From assembly GCF_037975245.1 (NCBI RefSeq), contig NC_092568.1, positions 14,965,501 through 15,029,500 of the forward strand: a DNA stretch of 64,000 bases, in the 5' to 3' direction. Under the pieces are notes generated by a model. That model was not told the origin of the DNA and searched no databases. It saw only the letters and a program-made list of their open reading frames with translations. How positions within the stretch are numbered: the first letter of the stretch is position 1; each line of letters opens with the position of its first letter. Origin of the DNA: Apostichopus japonicus (lineage: Eukaryota; Echinodermata; Holothuroidea; Aspidochirotida; Stichopodidae). Shown here in pieces: positions 35,001-43,849 of the stretch. Both the position numbers and the translations under genes were made by a program.

Positions 35001-38000
35001 TTAGCATTCTCTAAGCATTCGAAGGAAAGAAGTATTCGAATACCTATTGGAATAGTTATTTTAAGTATTCAATTAGTTATTCTAAAGTCTGAATGCTTAA
35101 ATTTTTGAAATACCAACTATATAGCTATTCGAATACTTAGCGAATACTTAGCGAATACTTAATAGTTATTCGTGTTGGGTAAGGGTGTGCATTACACCAC
35201 CTAATAGATTTGACTTCTACTGGAAAACCCATTCATATAATTACTCTACTTACTACTTCAAATTTACATCAGCAACTCTTTTTTTTTTCTTGGTTTGCTA
35301 CAATTTTAAAGGGATGTTGGTTGGTAAGAGGGATGAAGTCAAAGCAATCTGACTTCCAGGCATTTAAAGTCTCTATGCCACTTGACTAATAAATAACTGC
35401 AATGAATAATAACTCAACAATGAAATTGTTTTGCATACCTATAACACTCAGTCCAAATTTTCGTAAGAGTTCTACCTCTTTATCTATAAACTTTTGGCCT
35501 TCAGTAGTTCCTGAACTATGGAGATTTTGCTCTGTATCTATGGCAACGAACATTGCTTCATAGTCCAATTCTTCAAGTTGAAAACACTGGAAAGAAATGA
35601 AGAACAATTATATTACTCCCAGTAATAGGAACACACATTAAAGCACCCTCAACAATCTCACACACGCACACACACACAGACGTGCAAAAAACAAGATAGC
35701 ATATCTTTTTGTTTCCCACCACAATACCCCAATGATAATTCATTGCAATATTCAGGTAAATTATTGAATTGCTAGTTATTTGAGTCAACGATATCATAGC
35801 AGACATGCTTGTGACCTCTATGAAAGAATACAGTAACTGGAGTTAACATGCAACATCACAGAGTCAATCTGCTTCACTGGTTATGACTTTTGTGGTAAAT
35901 TTGATTGTGATTGTTGTTTTTTGTTTCATACTTTGAAAGATGACTTTGCTGTTCTTCAGTACAGAGCAGAAAATTCCCTCACCCACTACTACTGAAATCA
36001 CATCAATTTAGCTTCCTAGTTGGATATAAAGCAATAGGAACAGTGTAGATTTTTCCTGTGTTAATTGCAATGATAACACTAACATTTCCACTTTTATTTG
36101 CTATAGTAAAAAATGTGGAGGTACGTAGCGGTTCCATGCATGTTCTATCATATGGGGGAAATTGGTTAGAGTTTGCGTCTTAATTCTTATGTCAAGTGTC
36201 AAGTACTTGGGAATGTTGTACTAGAGTATCTTCATCGGTAATGAAATATAGAGAAACATAATTTGGCATAGTCATTGGAGTAAAACATAAGTGAAAGACT
36301 ATTTAATTAGCAGCCATGATAACACCTGCAATGTCATACCTACAGATGGGAGTGAAACAAAATGCAGCTCTAATTATACAGATTGTTATAGTCATCAGTC
36401 TTCCACTGAAATTTCTGCAGTATGTAACTGACATACCATGAAATTGTGTTTATAAACACTCTCACTGCAAATGATAGCCTTTGGTTACTGCTATTTCAGT
36501 TTTTTACCATTTTCTTGATTTCAGTCAAAATGTGCCTGGCCATGACCTTCTTATGCTCCTGCCTGATTGTAGCACCTTCGGCATCCATCCTATTTTTGTT
36601 ATCTGCTTGCTCCTTGTATTTGCTTACTTCTGGTGTACCTTTTACTTTCTTCCATGCTTCATTGGCTTTGTTAAGGGTTGTAGCCTGGTTTTCAGGTGAT
36701 GTTGCTGCAAAACAAAGAAAAATTGAAGATTAACTCATTTAGGCAATTATGATAAAAGGCAGCTCAATGTCAGTATTTTATCCAGATAGCTGCATCCCTA
36801 AAGGTGGTTAATTACTTGGAATTCAGACAGAGAACTTGTTTCATGCAAATGAATGTACGGAGTGTAGCATATATAGACCACTCCAGACAACATTACACAG
36901 TATTACTTGACTACTTGCATGCATATCTATTGTACACATTTGTACCTGTGCAGGGGACAAATCCATGTCCCATATCCCACAAACCATGCATGCTTACATA
37001 GAAGAACGTTATTTTGAACACAAGCTGACTGGAATCAGTACACGACTTGTGATTAGGCCTCAAGTAATTAAATTCTCATAAACAATCAGGACTAGAGAAC
37101 ACTATGAATCTTGATCAGGCATTGCAAACTTAATATAATGAACACATGTTAATAATCTCTAGAAGAAGGCTCCAATTCAAATTCTTGAATATCCCAGGCA
37201 TATCTATGTCACATCGTAAGCCATACATGACCTTGGTCACAAGCTCATGAACAACACAGATACAAATCATCCAACTTCATCAAATTTTATTCAGTTACAT
37301 TGGACACTGTGTGAATAGAAGAATCTTTCCAAATTTGGACACAGAGCCAGGCTGACAGACAGATAGACTTAAGTCAGACAGACATGATATCCTTACCTTG
37401 GTTGCATAAAGGTGAACATTGTCATGTTGAGCTGTGTATGAGCTGACTTATGGTAAAGAAATCATAAAAGCTCACCACTTTCTCTTTTTTATGGCAATTT
37501 TAGTAACCAACATGTCACCCCACATTTTGTGAGTCCTATGTTGGATTTTAGACTCCCACCCCAGTCAGAAAGAGCAAACACCTGGGTGTAGTACCACCAT
37601 TATGATCAGTACTAGTATCACATTTTCTTAATTTGTTTTTCTTTGAAATGTCATGGCATGCATGCTAACAATCTTTGTCACAGCTAAACAAGGAAAGTGA
37701 TTGTGGGAAGGATAGAAGGGTGGGGGGTGACTCAAGCCACCTCCTTCAAAACCACCACAAAGAAAGCCAATAGTAAAGCTGGATGTTTGCTCAATTCTTC
37801 TAACAATAAAATTAAAAGACTTGTGACTTGCATCAGAAAAAAGGTTGGATTTTCTTGACTACTCAAATATAATGAACTTCATATCTACTGTACCCACCAT
37901 GTTCTGAAATATACTCTGCCATGAAGCAGCTATAGGCACTCTTTTTCCTGGGTTTTAGTGAAGGTACTTTGCTGCGGCTGCCAAATTTTCTTCTGACCTG

Positions 38001-41000
38001 CTTTGTTTTTTTGTTGTCAATCCAGTTCTAATGAGATATATAAAAAACAAATACATAAAAAAAAAATGTGTGTCTAGTGTCATTTAAACAATTACAAACA
38101 ATCCAATAAAGTATGATCAAGTCAGAAGCTAAATTTAATCTAGTGATGGTAGTGGCCTAGAGATATTGAACATTCCTGGAACATTTCTTCATGCTTGTCT
38201 TTCAACCTTCTCAACTATTGAATGCAATTTTTAATCGTCAGATTAATAAGACAGATTTGGTCGACTCAGCTTACCAACATTTGGCTCATCAACATCATGG
38301 TAGCTGATGGCAATTGCCATGCGTGGCAAGCATTGAATGAATAATCACTGCTGCAAGTGTAGGTTACAAATTTTGGTAAACAGTGTAATCCATACAAAAT
38401 CCAGACAGGCCTAAGAATATGCTGATGTAGCACATTATGTTGCCAATGAATTTAAGTGAAAAGAAGGTTGAAGTCAAAGTACTGTACACTTCGTTATAAC
38501 GTAATGATGGGAGATGTAGGTTTAATGAAAAAAAAACTTGACACACTGCTGCTAGACTTGCTTCAAATAATTAATGTAGAGCACCACAGAGCAAACACAA
38601 TTAAAGGAATAGTTCAGGTGTCAAAAATGTTTATCTTATATGAAAGAGGACAATAAAAGAAACCCAACAGTGAAGAAATTGTTCAAATATCTTTTTCCGT
38701 TTAGGAGATATTCAAAAGTCTTTGTTATTTTATTAAAATATTTTGTAAGATTTTATGACCTACAACCAAAAGATACGTCAGGAGATCTCATATGTGTCAA
38801 GGGAAGTATTTGAGATTTAACATCTGAAGAATGTTTGATTATATTTTTTTAGTTTTGTGAAAAAAAATGTATTATAATTATTTTTTAATGAAATATATTG
38901 ACACATGTTAAGGAAGTGAGGATGTGACATCACACCCTCACAGTTAGTCTTTCTACACCAGTCATTTGCAAAGAAATTGTGAAATCTTCAAAGTGTGATA
39001 TCCCCAGCATTCTACATACTGGTAGCTGAGATGATGATTTCTTAACCTGAGCTCTGAGATATCCTGATAGCTGCAGGCTTCCATACAATGATATAATTCC
39101 AATGAACCCAAATTATGTAAATTTTAAAACAATCTGCTCTAACTCTTTATTAGGAAGACCCGAACATAACTTTTTTTCACAATGCGCTGGAAATACATTC
39201 AGCTGTGACATTTTAAGGAAATGGCCACAGTTTGAGGTAATTTACCTCCACTATACACAAAACATACAATTACAATATATGAAATAAACAAAATTTCTCT
39301 GTTTACAGTGGACCCCCTGAAGGAGTTCAGGTCCAACCTAGGAGATCCTGAGATTATGGGTGGTAAATTTGTTCTGCAGTTCAAATGCAGATCTGAACCA
39401 TCAACAGTTTAAAGACCTTGTGTTTGAGGAATTTACAAGATAACCTCTGCAAGGGGTAGTAGATCCCTAACAAAGCTGTTCATTCATGACCACAGATCAA
39501 CTGGGACCTTTACACAAATTATGTGACATAGTTTTATGCAGGCAATACAGCTGTATTGGTCACATATATAACACTTTTCCAAAGGCTTGATCACACACTG
39601 GGGATCTAAGTGTAAGCAGGATATTCATGATAAACTAGCCTATTGAACGAACTGTCCAGTGTATGGCTAGGATAGCTAGGATGGGGGGGGGGGGGGTTGA
39701 GGGGTAGTGGGATTAATTAATAGAACATCCAAATTTGCAATCTTACAAATGCCAGATACATGTCATGTTTGCAGCATTGCTTAAAGGTTTTAATGACTAA
39801 ATTATACTGCTGACCAGAGTAAGAATGAGTAGGCCTATGTACTATGTAAACACTGTATACCGTAAGGGTGGGTATAAAAGAATTCAATTATCTCAATTCT
39901 CAAGAGAACAGACAGACATGTATCATGGCTAGCATGAACTGCTCACTCTGGTCTGTGAGTCATAGAGTACTGCTCCTATGGGAAATTAAACAGGGAGTGT
40001 TTCCTACAGTATATTGAGAACACATACATTCCTCTGAATTGACAGAACAGTTTGCACAATTTACACCACCATCCCTAGCCGATGTACAGTACAGCTGATC
40101 ACCGACTTCTGATTAATTATGGATTAATTTTACATGGCACAACTGACTCTACCAGCCATAATTGGCTTTCTTACTCAATATAAACATTCAGGAAAGATTG
40201 ATACTTAGGTACAGTATTCTATTTATGTTGAAGACGAAAATCATAACGAAGATGACAATGAAGACATGAATATTTTTTGTACCCAATAATTGCCCTCATC
40301 CAGGGAGTCTGCTTTAATTCCTTGGATGCCTTCTTTTTCCAGAAAATGCTGTGACAAGTATATTTTCTTTTTCTCCCATTATGGGGACGTACATTCCGTT
40401 TGTAATGCAATATCTTGGGTATGTCTCAACATGCTCAGTAAAATTTACCTCGGTATTTTTCTGTCAGTAATCTGTCATGTCTTACAGAGATTGAGTAGTT
40501 TGCTTCCAATTGACAGTTGTTGCATTAGCTTTAGATTAAACTTAGAGACTGCAACAAGCCTTACTGTTCCTTTTGTCATTGGTTGCGAGGAACGTTTTAG
40601 AAGTTGTTACTGTCTACATAAGGCCTTCTACAGAATAGCACAGGGAGGGCACAGGCTACCTGCAGATGGTCCAGATCAGATCCCAGCCATTCCTCGGTAT
40701 AAATTAAACAGGCATAGCCTAATTGGGTTCAAATAAGACTAGCTAGGACTCCTTTTGTGGAGAATAAGAAGATAGCTTGTAACTGAGATAAAAACAATGT
40801 TGTTTAACTACTGCGCTGGATCAAGGTTCCGCGAGTTCGCGAGTTCCTGCTTGCGGGAAGATCACATATACATACATACATACATACAAGGTGACCCTAG
40901 AGTCCATTTCAGTGGGCTTTCTAACATCACGCCCGCCCTGGTTGAGCTCTCAAAATATCAAACTCATAGGAAACGAATCAGCAGTGGCAGAAAATTAACC

Positions 41001-43458
41001 CAATGTTGTTCAAATTTGAGCAAAATAATAAATTTTAAACTGACCTTTATTCTTCTGGCACTTAATGAAGTTTGTTTTGTTAACTCCAATATCTTTTTCT
41101 TGTTCAAACTGCTCCCATAACTCTGCAGCCCATTACACCAATATTCCTCAAGGAGTTTACTCTCATCAGCGGTAAGTGCATTCCTACAAAAGAAACAGAA
41201 ATGTAAATTCTGCTGGGGAAGCAATTTATTTAATTTACAAGAAGTCTATTTAGCAACATATGGTAGTCTTATTTCAAAAGCATAATAGCTTAAATGCTTG
41301 TTAAATTTTTATTTATGTTTTAATTAAACCAACCATTATTACATGTACCAGCAAATTTATAATGGACTTTACAACATTGAAGGTTTACTGTATTTGACCT
41401 TATATGCTAGATTTTCAAATATGGTCACCTTTGGACGAAATTCTTTAATCTTTTTATTACCAATCTAGAGGAAATTTACCATTTCTGCATGTCCTTACTT
41501 GGCAATATTCAGGTGAGCATGCAAGGTGCCCAGGTCTTTCCTACATTATGCCTAGCTTTATTTTATTTTTAACAAGTGACTTCAAGGTTATGCTACCTCA
41601 GTTGATTCTTCTCTAATTTGTCAATGGGGAATATGGCAAGACTTTAGAAGGTTGTAACTACCAAGGCTAAATGTCATCACAGCTGCTGCTGAGGGTTAAT
41701 GCCATAAATTTAACTTCAAAATCTCCTCAAGCTGAGATAAATTCCAAGGACAGGATGCAGTAACAAATTGCAGTGGAATTTATATTTATTTCAGAAACAC
41801 TTAGTTTCTACAGCACTCATCAACAGGCCTGGTAACAGCTAAAGGAAAACCTCACTTAGGAACAGTTAATATCACTACTTGATTGAGGATGAGGAGAATG
41901 AAAACAAACTACAGGCTTATGTTGTAAGTTGTAACTCCCCTGTATACAGAATGTTAGATAAGGTACTGTACCTGTAAAACATTTGCTAGAGCAATAAGAA
42001 CAATGAGCAAATTAGCTATGAGTACAGTAGATGGAAAATGAACTGACTTCATACAGTACCTTGTATTGATCGATGGCAGAGGCATAAAGGGACCCTTCCT
42101 TAATCACTGATGTAATGATAGTCCCCCACATCAGCTGCTATTATTTCAGCTTTGATCCTAAAATTGTGTCTTCTAGTTTCATTAATGACACAGTTGTTAA
42201 GATGTGTTGTTGAATGTCCCATTTGTTTTGTCAATTCATATTTAAGTCAAGTGTAAAAAGTTTGAAGTCAAACAGCCAACATTCACTTTTTTGTGAAGAA
42301 TGCTGAAAGGTTCAAATTTTGCACACTTGTCCTGATTAATTTTTTATTCTTGTATTTCCATTTTATTTTGACCATTTGATTACCCTACCCACCACCCCCA
42401 CCCACCTCCTTTTTTTAAGTATCCAGCTTAATACCTGCATGGTAAAGGAAACTCAAATTTGGTTTTGAAGTGTAGGGTTAATTGTTTACTGGCCATAAAA
42501 TTAAATCACTTACTGTTGATTAATTCTTTCACTGGGTTATTAATAAATGGGTAATAAAATTTAGAAAGATAGAACGAACGTTCCATTGGCTACTACACTA
42601 AATATGATTAACTCATAACTGCATGATTTCAAACTCTGAAAACAAGTAAGTTCACTGACAAATTCTTTCCACTGCCCCCCCCACCAAAAAAAAAAAAAAA
42701 AAACAGTAACAGACAGCAACCCAAGTGGTCATCCTACAGTAGAGCCAATGACACCGAAACATTGCAAACACATTCAAACTGCATAAAAAATATACAACAT
42801 GTGGGGGCCAGTATATAACAGGGGCAGACCTCCTTAGACAATGCAATGTATGTGCACTAAAATATTAATTACACAATGTGAAAATAATGATATCATCCAT
42901 GACCACTCCCCCCCCCCTCCCCTCCTTCTGATTCCACTATACATACAGAGAGTTACAGTGGTGGCATGGAATCATGTACTATCAGGAATATGTAAAGAAA
43001 TGTGAGAAAATTATTCCTACTGAAGAGTATATAATGCAAACATGCATCACTTAGGTTACAATGAAGCATGTTTTTTTGTGAAGAATCTAACAAATTAAAT
43101 AAAGATATGTCTCAAGTGTACTGTTATCTTCTTGGGAAACAGTGTTACCCTTCTGGAAGGTTTTACACTTTAATTCATGTAGACCTAAAAAAATTCATGT
43201 ATCTTGTATCAGTCACTGACAAAACATCTACTAAGCTTCAACGAACAAGTCATTGTGAAAAGTCACCTTTGCACAGTTTTTTAGTGGTCAGATTTAATTC
43301 ATATAGGCCTACGTAATATGGGCCCTAGCCTTTATCGACTAATCTAAGTTAAACTACAGCTTATATTCCATTTCGGCTGTTTTATCTCACCTGTTTTTCA
43401 TACTGTCTGTACGACCGTGACCGTTTGACGCAGTCTTGTCTGGCACATTGTTGTCCAT
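19884..43458 (-). CDS. Host gene: homeodomain, HMG-box-like and chromodomain protein
   Basis: Eleven exons on the minus strand all have AG acceptors and GT donors and join in phase from ATG to TAA: 43391-43458, 41045-41183, 37898-38027, 36508-36704, 35439-35586, 24616-24741, 22175-22327, 21566-21616, 21122-21214, 20289-20408 and 19884-20041. They total 1383 nt (460 residues). Residues about 24-85 form a homeodomain whose third helix has ARRIKNWIDNKKTK. About 98-160 is HMG-box-like (KSAYSCFMAEY, NEAWKKVKG, SKYKEQA). About 340-408 is acidic. About 410-450 is a chromodomain (DFFPVEKVLKK, YLVKWHGYSSKYN). A nuclear, chromatin-binding role is inferred. The pairing of domains is unusual, and the gene could also be a transposon-carried or domesticated gene. 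Intron 5 carries the nested insertions. Confidence 0.78.
20289..20408 (-). CDS. Exon 10 (acidic)
   Basis: Acceptor CTCCATAG, donor GTATGG. Reads PAVILLDIFEDLHSCPENTE and then a Glu-rich stretch before the chromodomain. Confidence 0.7.
20915..20975. repeat. Inverted copy of the TGTAAACAGGATATCTCA repeat
   Basis: Carries TGAGATATCCTGTTTACAAG, the complement of the core at about 14769. It lies in the last introns of the homeodomain/HMG/chromodomain gene. Confidence 0.6.
21122..21214 (-). CDS. Exon 9 (acidic)
   Basis: Acceptor GTTTGCAG, donor GTTAGT. Reads VSVSDESQMLDQDQDQGSSH and on, an acidic Asp/Gln/Ser linker. Confidence 0.68.
21566..21616 (-). CDS. Exon 8 (short)
   Basis: Acceptor GTTCTTCCAG, donor GTACGT. 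51 nt reading MQLLLQWPIAHQQMTH. The acceptor was chosen because it is the one that keeps phase; a second AG lies 22 nt downstream. Confidence 0.6.
22175..22327 (-). CDS. Exon 7
   Basis: Acceptor TAGATGCAG, donor GTAAGT. It contains GRRAMSYKQLAMGNIVVDGL and KRPSAYGVDDLQAILRSKN. A globular domain of unknown type is likely. Confidence 0.72.
24616..24741 (-). CDS. Exon 6, first exon after the insertions
   Basis: Acceptor TGAAGGTAG, donor GTAAGT. It reads QTCDCFFFLFHSIWGNADGP and then EATRATLRTSVQELFNEKY, in phase with exon 5. Confidence 0.7.
24810..24889 (-). repeat. Hairpin-ended dispersed repeat, copy 1
   Basis: On the minus strand it reads GCGAGTTCCTGCTTGCAGG, then ATCATCTAA, then TATACATACATA microsatellite. 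The CCTGC-TT-GCAGG stem followed by CTAA before a T resembles a Helitron 3' terminus. Two more copies lie at about 40842 and 47181. Confidence 0.5.
24990..25250. repeat. Long foldback inside the TIR element
   Basis: The left arm (about 24990-25070) contains CTATAAGCCTTCGTCAGAGC and CGAATTATGTAAATGAG. The right arm (about 25145-25250) contains the complements, around GGCTCTGACGAATACTTATAG. The middle is a run of TATTCGAATAGG and TCGAATAGCTAT words. The sequence can fold into a long hairpin. Confidence 0.75.
25791..27166 (-). repeat. 3' LTR of the gypsy element
   Basis: 1376 bp with TG...CA ends in plus-strand reading. Nearly identical to the copy at 32856-34230. It contains internal repeats of an AGTAGGTGAAGTCCCGGTAA type near 26436-26490. 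Confidence 0.95.
27167..27180 (-). other. Polypurine tract
   Basis: The minus strand reads AAAGCGGGCGGGGA directly before the 3' LTR. It is the usual start point for plus-strand DNA synthesis in this family. Confidence 0.7.
27181..27473. other. Gypsy 3' untranslated stretch
   Basis: Lies between the integrase stop and the polypurine tract. No gene is seen. Confidence 0.5.
27474..29222 (-). CDS. Pol part 2: integrase
   Basis: A 582-residue frame. An H-H-C-C zinc-binding N-terminal domain lies near residues 93-140 (HDQAGHFGATRT...CAECKRC). The DDE catalytic core shows LVAIDFLKLDR, RILSDQGANFESRL and YHPAGNGLCERFNRTL. It is followed by TQHSSTKQTPFYLMFGRHGR, typical of gypsy integrases, and a long polar C-terminal tail. 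No chromodomain was seen. It lies just upstream of the 3' LTR. Confidence 0.95.
   Translation of the reverse strand: MLPLTEQETTNQEPPPSINDDFRNRQDLDPAIAEVKRYVRSGKRPVYNGDSTEVSLLLKQWTSLKILDGCLYREILRSGHQDPVKQFVVPSSLKVRVLQGLHDQAGHFGATRTLALIQERFYWPNIRSDVQKYCAECKRCNLAKPPTTTTRAPLVNIKVSAPLELVAIDFLKLDRSTDGFENVLVITDYFTKLAVAVATRNQTAVTTARALWQHFITKYGCPARILSDQGANFESRLIKELCQMYNIHKSRTTPYHPAGNGLCERFNRTLINMVRTLSEEKKKQWPAHLAELTYLYNNTQHSSTKQTPFYLMFGRHGRLPIDLEMATPEDNQRPVSSDWVSYHWERLHHAHTLAEKEMEKASAVQKRLYDQKTKDQPLSRGERVLVKRLHFDGRHKTVDFWNPEPHIVTGQPNVHLPIYRVKPESGDGMEKVLHRNALKLCRIPITIEETNTPPQDDAPTGTNSSPVTPLLRIPISQQIPDRTSSSDDEDSVNHHSADEDTDASDGQEPTHPPVLTTFPDIPTLESVVDPTLYLRRSRRTKGLPPEESCVNNIISKDFSPIVISMQWLEDGLSKARASNFFK
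29235..31667 (-). CDS. pol: Pol part 1: protease, reverse transcriptase, RNase H
   Basis: An 810-residue frame. A retropepsin-like motif IIDTGSQVTTIS lies near residue 40. The reverse transcriptase spans about 370-560, with PYSPWAAPTVLV-like and PLPRIDE blocks, FQRMPFGLCNAPATFQRLM and the active-site box YLDDIIVFS near 515. RNase H begins near 665 (LYTDASGTGLGAVLTQ) with YTDHKPLQFL later. Typical Ty3/gypsy order. It copies the element's RNA into DNA. Confidence 0.95.
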   Translation of the reverse strand: MSQTMECSASLGSSIPTRDIKDKVVGGHMITNILIEGHPMPCIIDTGSQVTTISEKYFREHLADRHCSSGPLHWLRLKGANHLPVPFSGCVEVKLVISEVEINIIALLVPENAASGIPCLLGMNAIRLCKEMLFNSPNMKSNPSRDRCAQTAEVLHFIQMAEEGGTESENLSGIIGRVSIPRGQSVTLPARQEIIIESYCDLGKGRTCGQGIIEPLPDDQNNLPKDILVAKSLSTVTNNKVHIRLLNISTSDILLRKGSVLAQLHEVEVLPNQIPEVNLVHIDQQTVEVVISEQHATVVNESAHSQIPGDLPVPVNVNTETLCSDEVAMLAKFLNDHKEVFAKDDGDYGCTATITHQIPTGDSPPVREKYRMIPPKLYQEVKDQIKQMLEKGVIQESYSPWAAPTVLVRKIDGKIRICVDYRRLNALTRKDAYPLPRIDESLNALGHARLFSTLDLVSGYWQVAMNPEDQQKTAFTTPMGLFEFQRMPFGLCNAPATFQRLMEACLGDMNYESVLLYLDDIIVFSQDFPSHLQRLGNVLDRLSKHGLKAKPSKCHLLQKEVHYLGHVVSAEGISTEPEKCAVIKDWPTPTSVSDVRCFLGMAGFYRRFIKEFSKIAGPLYELTSKPKNGLPLKKAFEWSTKCQDAFDHLRQELSSPPILAYADYSLPFRLYTDASGTGLGAVLTQVQENKERVIAYASRSLRKTERNDQNYSAFKLELLAISWAVTQKFKSYLLGAEFVIYTDHKPLQFLATADLGAIEQRWVARLANFHYKIAYKPGRENTNADALSRMTQTQEAPCSTPDDEIIYNLQ
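31670..32686 (-). CDS. gag: Gag protein of the gypsy element
   Basis: A 338-residue frame with a helical capsid-like part (about residues 60-220, including DRFIEGISSNSIRMELRREV) and one zinc knuckle near 308 (CRNCNIPGHVARNC, C-x2-C-x4-H-x4-C), which binds RNA. It is the first gene after the 5' LTR and is followed at once by the pol frame in a different reading frame, a layout for which gypsy elements commonly use ribosomal frameshifting. Confidence 0.9.
   Translation of the reverse strand: MLTNCLPLRIAMNENIDSVTPDCSGNQPLPAIYIPINHHISTFVGTPTSKNDPGWGEWKASLKAALKAWRTPQDQQVELALRYLGGVARREVLVLEDDQRSTLDAVLQHLGKIYGDNTPLTTLMSRFYARNQHRHETIRQYSLCLEELLQQILKHPSSLPEKDKTLRDRFIEGISSNSIRMELRREVRKDSNINFKDIKDEALELEGAIRMDSAEVTTADLHQVRIPTASVQSTRPNNVPAFQEWQKTMEAAFSNMQQQMLHLQSMVAMATPRNRPTGGRRASDQFTEDRRPICRNCNIPGHVARNCRRRRGPPPHLSADATPFQPQTTSVHPNETNP
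32838..32855 (-). other. Candidate primer-binding site
   Basis: On the minus strand, one base after the 5' LTR, the sequence TGGTAGTACGAGTGGGG starts with TGG, as expected for pairing with a tRNA 3' end. The tRNA was not identified. Confidence 0.6.
32856..34230 (-). repeat. 5' LTR of the gypsy element
   Basis: 1375 bp, about three differences from the other LTR (one single-base length difference, two substitutions by eye). It would hold the promoter for the minus-strand transcript. Confidence 0.95.
34243..34931. repeat. Candidate older LTR-like repeat
   Basis: Bounded by TG (TGTTAAAG) and CA (CATCTTACA). It shares AAATGAATGTCCGAT with the gypsy LTRs and has imperfect GTAAAATAATGTCC repeats (about 34460-34570) that recall the LTR's own internal repeats. 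It may be a related, older solo LTR. No clear target duplication was found. Confidence 0.35.
35439..35586 (-). CDS. Exon 5, last exon before the insertion-bearing intron
   Basis: Acceptor TCTTTCCAG, donor GTATGC. It reads CFQLEELDYEAMFVAIDTEQ to LLRKFGLSVI. No domain is known to me. The next exon lies 10.7 kb away because the intron took in the TIR and gypsy elements. Confidence 0.72.
36508..36704 (-). CDS. Exon 4: second half of HMG-like box
   Basis: Acceptor TTTTGCAG, donor GTAAAA. NKANEAWKKVKG and SKYKEQADNKNRMDAEG match the Trp and Tyr/Ala positions of HMG-box helices 2 and 3. A charged helix follows (HKKVMARHILTEIKKM). Confidence 0.75.
37898..38027 (-). CDS. Exon 3: homeodomain helix 3 and start of HMG-like box
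   Basis: Acceptor CTCATTAG, donor GTGGGT. It opens with NWIDNKKTKQ, giving the W48/N51 pattern of homeodomains, then a basic linker, then KPRKKSAYSCFMAEYISEH, the start of an HMG-box-like fold. Confidence 0.78.
40836..40892 (+). repeat. Hairpin-ended dispersed repeat, copy 2
   Basis: GAGTTCCTGCTTGCGGGAAG followed by ATCACA and a TACA microsatellite. The stem has one mismatch and the CTAA is replaced, so this copy is more diverged. Confidence 0.5.
41045..41183 (-). CDS. Exon 2: homeodomain helices 1-2
   Basis: Acceptor TTTTGTAG, donor GTCAGT. It encodes LTADESKLLEEYW and SLNKKKILELTKQTSL followed by SARRIK. The exon boundary falls within homeodomain helix 3. Confidence 0.78.
43391..43458 (-). 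CDS. Exon 1 of the homeodomain/HMG/chromodomain gene (start)
   Basis: Begins with the ATG of MDNNVPDKTASNGHGRTDSM and ends at a GTGAGA donor, phase 2. Polar and likely unstructured. Confidence 0.7.
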
Positions 43459-43849
43459 CGTAATAGCCGATTTTACGAATTAGCAAAAAGAGAAGGCTAA
43501 TTATCCAAATAGAAGCGACTCAGAAAGGTTTGGAAGTGTTTCTATGTAGTTGTAACTGTAACACCGGGCACTATCTTCGAGGCTTCAGTTGTACACTGTA
43601 CATAACGCATGCCTTTAGTTGAGTAAAGGTGACCTTAGAGGCAGACATTGCGCAATATAGCGACCATGAGTCACTTTCGACCAATCGAAACACCTGCAGC
43701 ATGTAACCTTGACTGAATAGAGGGCGCGCGTGTTTGTTAGAGGTGCAGAAAAATTATTTTTTGCACGGAAATAAACAAGTTCCCACAGTATGATTGCCCA
43801 CAAATTTACACATTGCCCTTTTCATATGAGTATTAATGCCTCTTTATCT

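Larger units (their letters stand above)
24890..35185. mobile_element. TIR/foldback element with TTCGAATA repeats, interrupted by gypsy
   Basis: The ends are inverted: CCCTTACCTAACACGAATA at 24890 and the complement of CCCTTACCCAACACGAATA ending at 35185 (18 of 19 match). Both flanks inside are built of GTATTCGAATA-type palindromic words (24900-25330 and 34935-35175). Without the gypsy insertion it would be about 1.85 kb. No transposase was found, so it is non-autonomous. A target duplication was not identified. It lies in intron 5 of the homeodomain/HMG/chromodomain gene. Confidence 0.65.

Noticed and set aside
40290-40736. A 148-codon open frame on the plus strand
   Set aside because: No motif or splice context; it lies within an intron of the minus-strand gene, and neighbouring exon phases agree without it.
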